The translations under genes were made by a program, and so were the position numbers. This document shows positions 59,561 to 64,000 of a DNA stretch of 64,000 bases, one piece after another. The notes beneath the pieces are model-generated. The model did no database searches, was not told where the DNA came from, and saw only the letters and a list, made by a program, of their open reading frames with translations. The stretch's first letter is position 1, and each line of letters opens with the position of its first letter. Source of the stretch: Haloprofundus halophilus. GTDB taxonomy: Archaea > Halobacteriota > Halobacteria > Halobacteriales > Haloferacaceae. Location: contig NZ_QQRR01000002.1 in assembly GCF_003439925.1 (NCBI RefSeq), positions 992,001 through 1,056,000 of the forward strand, in the 5' to 3' direction.

Positions 59561-60730
59561 ATGCGAAACGTGGACGCCGCCGGTCTCGGCATCGGCGACG
59601 ACTATCCGCCCCGAATCATGGGCGTGCTCAACGTCTCCGAGGAGTCGCCGTACGAGCCGAGCGTCTTCGACGACGCCGCCGAAGCCGCCGACTACGTCGA
59701 CACCGCGCTCATCGACGAGGGCGCGGACATCGTCGACATCGGCCTCGAATCCGCGAACAAGCGCTTCGAGGTGCTCTCCGCCGAACAGGAACTCGACCGC
59801 CTCGACACCGCCGTCGAGGTGCTCGACCACGTCTCCGGCGACGCGGTGTTCTCCATCGAGACGCGGTACCACGAAGTCGCCGACGAGGCGCTCTCGCGCG
59901 GGTTCGACATGGTGAACGACATCTGCGGCTTCGCGGACCCGAAGATGCCCGAGGTGTGCGAGGCCCACGACGTCGCCGTCGCGAAGATGGCGAGTCCGCC
60001 GGACCTCGAACGCCCCGGCGCGGTCGAGGAGGTCGACGACATCTACGAGGCGCTGAAGCAGAACGGCCTGACGGACAAGACCATCGTCGATCCGGCGTTC
60101 GGCGGGTGGTCCGAGGCGAAAACACTAGAGGACGACCGCGAGACGTTCCGCCGCCTCCGCGAGTTCCGCGGCCTCGGTCAACCCATCTTAGTCTCCATCA
60201 ACCGCAAGAACTTCCTGCGCGAACTCGCCGGCCGGTCCACCGAGGAGGCGCTGCCGGTCAGCCTCGCGGCCACGTCGATGGCCGTCGAACGCGGCGCACA
60301 CGTGGTCCGAACCCACGACGTCGCGGAGACGCGCGACGCGGCGCTCGTCGGCGCGGCGTTCAAACGCGAACGCGTCCGCGAGGCGGGCGCAGTCGAGGTC
60401 GAAGAACTCGACGTGACGACGCCGCGGGAGGCCGCCCGCCACATCGAGCGCGTCGGCGGCGACCCCCGGGCCGCACCCGATGCCGTCTCGAACGTGTTCG
60501 AGTTTGCGTCGTTGTCGCCGGAGCAGCGGGGCGCGCTCGTCGCGGCGACGAAGGAGTCGGGGGCGATGCTCGTCGGCGGCGAAAGCGGTCGGACGCTGCT
60601 CGTGGGGACGCCGGGGGCTCTCGTCCGGACGTCGGTCGCCGCATCGGGCGTCTCGGAGGCGCTCGACGCGGTGTTGGCCGAGATAGCGGAGACATTCACG
60701 TACGAGAAAACTTATGCCGAACGCGCCTGA
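59561..60730 (+). CDS. folP: Dihydropteroate synthase-like protein
   Basis: A 389-residue TIM-barrel protein. PPRIMGVLNVSEESPYEPSV corresponds to the pterin-loop motif, VDIGLESANKR to the D-I-G-G-E-S-T strand, GFDMVNDICGFADPKMPEVC and IVDPAFGGWSE to later barrel strands. Several motifs differ from bacterial DHPS (LESANK for GESTRP), as in archaeal relatives. A C-terminal extension of about 110 residues (about 280-389) is unrelated to bacterial DHPS. It lies next to mptE, so the pair makes folate or tetrahydromethanopterin-type cofactors. Confidence 0.82.
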   Translation: MRNVDAAGLGIGDDYPPRIMGVLNVSEESPYEPSVFDDAAEAADYVDTALIDEGADIVDIGLESANKRFEVLSAEQELDRLDTAVEVLDHVSGDAVFSIETRYHEVADEALSRGFDMVNDICGFADPKMPEVCEAHDVAVAKMASPPDLERPGAVEEVDDIYEALKQNGLTDKTIVDPAFGGWSEAKTLEDDRETFRRLREFRGLGQPILVSINRKNFLRELAGRSTEEALPVSLAATSMAVERGAHVVRTHDVAETRDAALVGAAFKRERVREAGAVEVEELDVTTPREAARHIERVGGDPRAAPDAVSNVFEFASLSPEQRGALVAATKESGAMLVGGESGRTLLVGTPGALVRTSVAASGVSEALDAVLAEIAETFTYEKTYAERA

Positions 60731-60940
60731 ACCGGAGAAGTGGACGCCGGAACGGCACGCGGGTAGGGGTACTTGGTGCCACTCCGGCCCATACCGTATT
60801 ATTATTGCCGAGCGCTCGCGCCGTGAGCGCCTACGCCGCGACCACCTGCGCCGCGACCGCTCCCGCCGAAACCGCGCAGTCGTGACGCCGCCGACAGCCA
60901 CGGCCGACGAGCGGCGCCCCCGAGCGCGACGGAGCGAGCC

Positions 60941-61654
60941 GTGAACTTCGAGACGTGGGAGCCCGTCTACGAGCGGATTCTCGCCGACTTCGGCTTCGAC
61001 CGCAGCGCCGACGAACGCGCCCGAGACGACCTGGCGAGGCTCGCCGAACCGTTCGACGAGTCGCGCCTCCGCGTCGTCGACGGCGAGACCGTCGCCGTCG
61101 TCGGTGCCGCGCCGTCGCTTCCCGACGAGGTCGACCGCGCGGCCGACGCCGACTACGTCTTCGCCGCCTCGACGGCCGCCGACGTTCTTCGCGACCGCGG
61201 TGTCGCCGTCGACCTGATGGTGACCGACCTCGACAAGAACCCCGAGACGGCCCGCGAGTTGACCCGAGAGGGCGTCGCTGTGGCCGCGCACGCCCACGGC
61301 GACAACCGGCCGGCGATACGCGAGTGGGTGCCCCGATTCGACTCGGAGCACGTGCTGGCGACGACGCAGGCGGCCCCCGTCGGACCGGTCGTCGACTACG
61401 GCGGGTTCACCGACGGCGACCGGGCGGCGTTTCTGGCCGACGAGTTCGGGGCCGAGGAGTTGACGTTCGTCGGCTGGCAGTTCGACGACCCGACGGTCGA
61501 CGAGGCGAAAGCGAGGAAGCTCGCGTGGGCCGAGCGGCTGCTCGGCTGGTTGGAGCGACGCCGCGGCGAGCGGTTTTCGGTTCTCGACGGCCGCCGGCCG
61601 TCGCTCGACCTGCTCACCTCAGAGAGCGAAGTCGACGACGAGAGCCAGCAGTAA
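60941..61654 (+). CDS. mptE: 6-hydroxymethyl-7,8-dihydropterin pyrophosphokinase MptE
   Basis: A 237-residue archaeal enzyme that activates hydroxymethyl-dihydropterin for DHPS. The start is GTG 60941. VAVVGAAPSLPDEV, VFAASTAADVLRDRGVAVDL, MVTDLDKNPE (the metal-binding D-L-D) and AHAHGDNRPAIREWV are the conserved segments of the DUF115/MptE family. It is near folP in the same orientation, with a 210-bp gap of no supported gene; the gap has a TATA-like GTATTATTATTG at 60795-60806, so mptE may have its own promoter. Confidence 0.92.
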   Translation: MNFETWEPVYERILADFGFDRSADERARDDLARLAEPFDESRLRVVDGETVAVVGAAPSLPDEVDRAADADYVFAASTAADVLRDRGVAVDLMVTDLDKNPETARELTREGVAVAAHAHGDNRPAIREWVPRFDSEHVLATTQAAPVGPVVDYGGFTDGDRAAFLADEFGAEELTFVGWQFDDPTVDEAKARKLAWAERLLGWLERRRGERFSVLDGRRPSLDLLTSESEVDDESQQ

Positions 61655-61771
61655 CAGATACCGGAGTACGAGCAGGCGTCGCGCTTCGGAGCGTCGGCAC
61701 GGAGTACGAACCGCGAGGTGACCGTTTGGGCGGGTTCGTCCGGCGTCTACCGACCGGTCCTCGGGTGAGTG

Positions 61772-62161
61772 TCACGGCGAATCGCTGATCGGTCCTCGGG
61801 CGAGCGGTGTCGACTGGACCGAGTCGGCGTCCGCGACGGTGAACGACTCGGTATCCCCGTCTCCGGAGGTTCCGTTAGGAGCCGTCGCGTTCGTCTCGTC
61901 GGGCGTCGCCGCGTCTGTTTCGTCGGACGGAGCCGTCGCATTCGTCTCGTCGGGAGTGGTCGTGTCCGGAGTCGACGGCGGGAGGCTCGCTCCGCTCTGT
62001 TGCCCGGGCGTGTCGGTTCCGGCGTCCTCGGCGACGCTGATGGCGACGTCGACGTCGGCACGGTCGGTGTAGAGCGCGTAGGTGACTCCGCCACCGAACG
62101 CCGAGAGGAACACGCAACACAGCACGGCGAGCACGACGACGCGACCACCGGGGCGGTTCAC
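61772..62161 (-). CDS. SipW-type signal-peptide protein
   Basis: A 129-residue protein. The N-terminus VVVLAVLCCVFLSAFGGGVT, then YALYTDRADVDVAISVAEDA has the SipW-dependent signal-peptide pattern (hydrophobic stretch, G-G-G-x-T-Y-A-x-Y-T-D, small residues). The rest is acidic and Thr/Ala-rich with a duplicated TPDETNATAP unit (about 68-92). It is cotranslated with the signal peptidase I gene (ATGA overlap). Likely a substrate of that enzyme, exported to the cell surface. Confidence 0.7.
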   Translation of the reverse strand: MNRPGGRVVVLAVLCCVFLSAFGGGVTYALYTDRADVDVAISVAEDAGTDTPGQQSGASLPPSTPDTTTPDETNATAPSDETDAATPDETNATAPNGTSGDGDTESFTVADADSVQSTPLARGPISDSP

Positions 62162-63435
62162 CGCGTCGCCTCCGCAGCAGCGTCGTCGGTCGGAGCGTCT
62201 ACGCCGGCGTAGACCGCATGGAGGCTCGAATCGGGCTCTTCGTCGGCCGCCGCGTGAGCGTACAACACGTCGCCGTCGACGACGAGGAGCGTGCCGTCGT
62301 GCTCGTCGGCGACGAGCGGTCGGCCGACGGTGGTGGCGATAGTGGAGAGCTCGTGGCGCTCGCTGACCTCGATTCGCGGCAGGTCGGCGACCCCGGACGA
62401 GAGCCGGACCTCGGCGAGAGCGGCGGTGGAATCGGTACCCGGGAAGTGTTCCGAACTCCCGGCGGGGAACGGTTCGTCGGTGTCGGGCGAATCGCCCGGG
62501 TTGCCGCCACCCTCGCTCGACGAGGACGCGTCACCGAGACCGAACCGACGGGCCAGGAGCAACAGCAGCGCTGCGGTGAGTGCGCCGACGGCGACGGTGA
62601 CCGAGAGCGGGTCCTCGCCGGTCACGCCGACGTAGCCGGCGTACACGCCGAGAACGGCCAACAGCACCGGAGAGAGGGTGAGGTCCGCTCGCGTCAGCGT
62701 GATACCGGAGTCGGACGGCTCAGGGCGGTCGGACGAGTCGGGTCGGTCAGACGGGTCGAGTCGGTCGGTCGGAGTCGTCTCTGTATCGGATACGTTCATG
62801 GGTGTGGGTTCGGTTGCGTCGGTCGGTGAGTCGTCGTCGGACGACGCGGCGGAAGCAGCGTCGACGCCAGTGCGTTCGCTCGTCACTTTGTCCTCGGGCG
62901 CGCGAGTCTCCGCGTGGTCGCCGCGGCGAGCGTGGAGAAAGCCCCGGAGTTCGGTTGTCGCGAGGAACCCGAACGGGACGAGCACGAGCGCGACGAAGCC
63001 GACGGGGGTGTCGGCGAACGTGGAGACGTAGCCGACGTACGGCAGCGTCAGGACGACTCGGCCGATGACGGCGTCGGCAGCGACCGGAGCCGGGTCGACG
63101 TCCTCGTTGGCGTCGCCTTTCGTGACGAACCGGCGCTCCGCCCCGTTCCGTTCGACATCCACGACGCGGTGGGTGACCGGCGTGTCGCTCGTCTCGGAGC
63201 GATGGAACGTGATGACGTCGCCCTCCGCGATCCGTTCGGGAGCGACGCTCCCGACGACGACGGCGTCGCCGGGCTGTATGTCGGGCGACATGCTGGCCGA
63301 GAGGACGACGTAACTCTGGTCCGCGCCGACGACCTGCGGCACCGCGTAGACGACGAACGGGGCGACTGCGCCGACGAGGAGGAGCGCCGCGAGTACGTTG
63401 AGCACTTTTCGGGAGCGGCCATCGAGGAGGTTCAT
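62158..63435 (-). CDS. Signal peptidase I, archaeal type
   Basis: A 425-residue protein. The N-terminal membrane helix (VLAALLLVGAVAPFVVYAVP) is followed by SYVVLSASMSPDIQPGDAVV (catalytic Ser in S-x-S-M), DTPVTHRVVDVER (His in place of Lys, as in Sec11) and FVTKGDANEDVDP (Asp). A second membrane hairpin (about 143-160) is followed by a long acidic linker, two further membrane segments (about 248-290) and a 120-residue cytosolic domain that is not in typical signal peptidases. It is sandwiched between genes for secreted proteins, with overlapping stops and starts. Confidence 0.88.
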   Translation of the reverse strand: MNLLDGRSRKVLNVLAALLLVGAVAPFVVYAVPQVVGADQSYVVLSASMSPDIQPGDAVVVGSVAPERIAEGDVITFHRSETSDTPVTHRVVDVERNGAERRFVTKGDANEDVDPAPVAADAVIGRVVLTLPYVGYVSTFADTPVGFVALVLVPFGFLATTELRGFLHARRGDHAETRAPEDKVTSERTGVDAASAASSDDDSPTDATEPTPMNVSDTETTPTDRLDPSDRPDSSDRPEPSDSGITLTRADLTLSPVLLAVLGVYAGYVGVTGEDPLSVTVAVGALTAALLLLLARRFGLGDASSSSEGGGNPGDSPDTDEPFPAGSSEHFPGTDSTAALAEVRLSSGVADLPRIEVSERHELSTIATTVGRPLVADEHDGTLLVVDGDVLYAHAAADEEPDSSLHAVYAGVDAPTDDAAAEATR

Positions 63436-64000
63436 TCGTCGCCTCCGTCGCCCCGTCCTCTGTTCCCGTCGCCGCTGCTGCTCCCATTGCCTTCTCCGTC
63501 GTTGCCGCTGCCACCACCGTTTCCGTCGCCACCACCGTTTCCGTCGCCACCGTTGTTGCCGCCACCACCATTGCCACCGCCACCACCTCCGTTGCCACCG
63601 CCCCCGTTGTTGCCGCCTTCGGCGACGAACTCGTCGCCACTCCACTCGAACTTGACGCCGCTGGAGCCGGCGGGGCAGGGCCGTGAGGCGGTGAGCGACG
63701 AATCCGGCGTTCCGGTGCCGACTTCGACGTACTCGGGACCGGTCGTCGCCGGGGAGTACTCGAAGTACTCGATTCGCTGACCGGCTTTGAGGACGACGTA
63801 TCTCACGGGGTCGGTCGACTCCCACGTGAGCGCGACGACCTCGCCGGGCTCTTTCTCGACGAAGTTCGAGAGGGTGACGGCGTCGTCCGGGAGCTCGCCG
63901 GAGTCGCTGCAGAACGCGACGAAGCTGATGGCCTTCTGGTCGGTCGGCGGTTCGGGCGTCGGAGTCGACGTCTCGCCGCAGCGTTCGGACCACGGACTCG
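63432..64000 (-). CDS. Secreted Gly/Asn-rich protein (5' end beyond the window)
   Basis: The 3' 189 codons of a gene that continues past the right edge. The visible part starts SPWSERCGETSTPTPEPPTD, then a folded domain (KAISFVAFCSDSGELPDDAV, then LTWESTDPVRYVVLKAGQRI, YFEYSPATTGPEYVEVGTG) rich in strands, then a Gly/Asn low-complexity tail (NNGGGGNGGGGGGNGGGG) and an Asp/Gly end. Its TGA overlaps the signal peptidase ATG. The Gly/Asn tail and neighbours suggest a surface or matrix protein. Confidence 0.65.
   Translation of the reverse strand, partial: SPWSERCGETSTPTPEPPTDQKAISFVAFCSDSGELPDDAVTLSNFVEKEPGEVVALTWESTDPVRYVVLKAGQRIEYFEYSPATTGPEYVEVGTGTPDSSLTASRPCPAGSSGVKFEWSGDEFVAEGGNNGGGGNGGGGGGNGGGGNNGGDGNGGGDGNGGGSGNDGEGNGSSSGDGNRGRGDGGDE

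Noticed and set aside
60714-60944. 76-codon frame between folP and mptE
   Set aside because: Overlaps the folP end, then becomes Arg-rich low-complexity sequence. It contains a TATA-like stretch and no conserved fold.
1-64000. CRISPR array or tRNA gene
   Set aside because: No regularly spaced unique-spacer repeats and no T-loop/anticodon-arm structures were found on reading both strands. The tandem arrays at 37061 and 39681 have no spacers.

Overview
The window is GC-rich archaeal chromosome with clear haloarchaeal character. Its proteins are very acidic, translation starts often lack leaders or overlap as ATGA, and the genes include archaeal GatE, Pelota, RqcH, FEN-1, Elp3, TrmJ, MptE, HalOD1 and FilR1-type regulators and Tat-exported sugar-binding lipoproteins. 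The class is secure (Halobacteria); the genus cannot be named from this alone. No tRNA, rRNA or CRISPR array was seen.

1-16406: an integrated element of about 15.8 kb sits inside mutY. The chromosomal 5' part of mutY runs into the element at about 104-110 and is completed there by an element-borne, synonymously diverged 3' part. The original 3' part is stranded at 15934-16406. A 7-bp core (ACCGCGC) marks both ends, and the reconstructed attP has 12-bp inverted arms around it. The element has a GC-rich backbone: an RHH/terminase-small-like operon at 1293-3660, a replication-like protein with an upstream dyad at about 4.2-5.5 kb, and an integration module (wHTH, RHH/coiled coil, catalytic-domain-less recombinase-like protein, tyrosine recombinase) at 9428-11748. 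Two AT-rich cargo islands (5.5-9.4 kb and 11.8-15.9 kb) hold unrecognised genes: two membrane proteins, a two-gene operon, a one-TM protein and a CBS-like/HEPN protein. These are the best candidates for an undescribed, possibly defensive, system.

16.5-28 kb: FMN reductase, GH5-like hydrolase, thymidine kinase, Yip1-like protein, a RecJ-related protein lacking the DHH signature, a FilR1-like regulator divergent from a methyltransferase/MFS/thioesterase operon with mirrored operator-like sites, and Elp3 preceded by a coupled 14-codon mini-ORF and followed by a 142-bp repeat copying its 3' end.

28-42.7 kb: exported DUF4397 protein, ribosome-rescue factors RqcH and Pelota flanking three DUF4013 paralogues, an ornithine-cyclodeaminase-family enzyme, MFS transporter, DUF3054, GNAT, FEN-1 and HdeD-like proteins.

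42.7-53 kb: BolA, an AGE-family sugar epimerase facing a complete CUT1-type sugar ABC transporter operon, fumarase FumC, a zinc-ribbon protein and GatE with an unusual palindrome-rich insertion.

53-64 kb: HalOD1 protein, Lrp/AsnC regulator divergent from an EamA transporter, MFS transporter, MaoC hydratase, TrmJ operon, HtpX, the pterin genes folP and mptE, and an operon at the right edge with a SipW-type signal-peptide protein, a signal peptidase I and a secreted Gly/Asn-rich protein cut by the window end.
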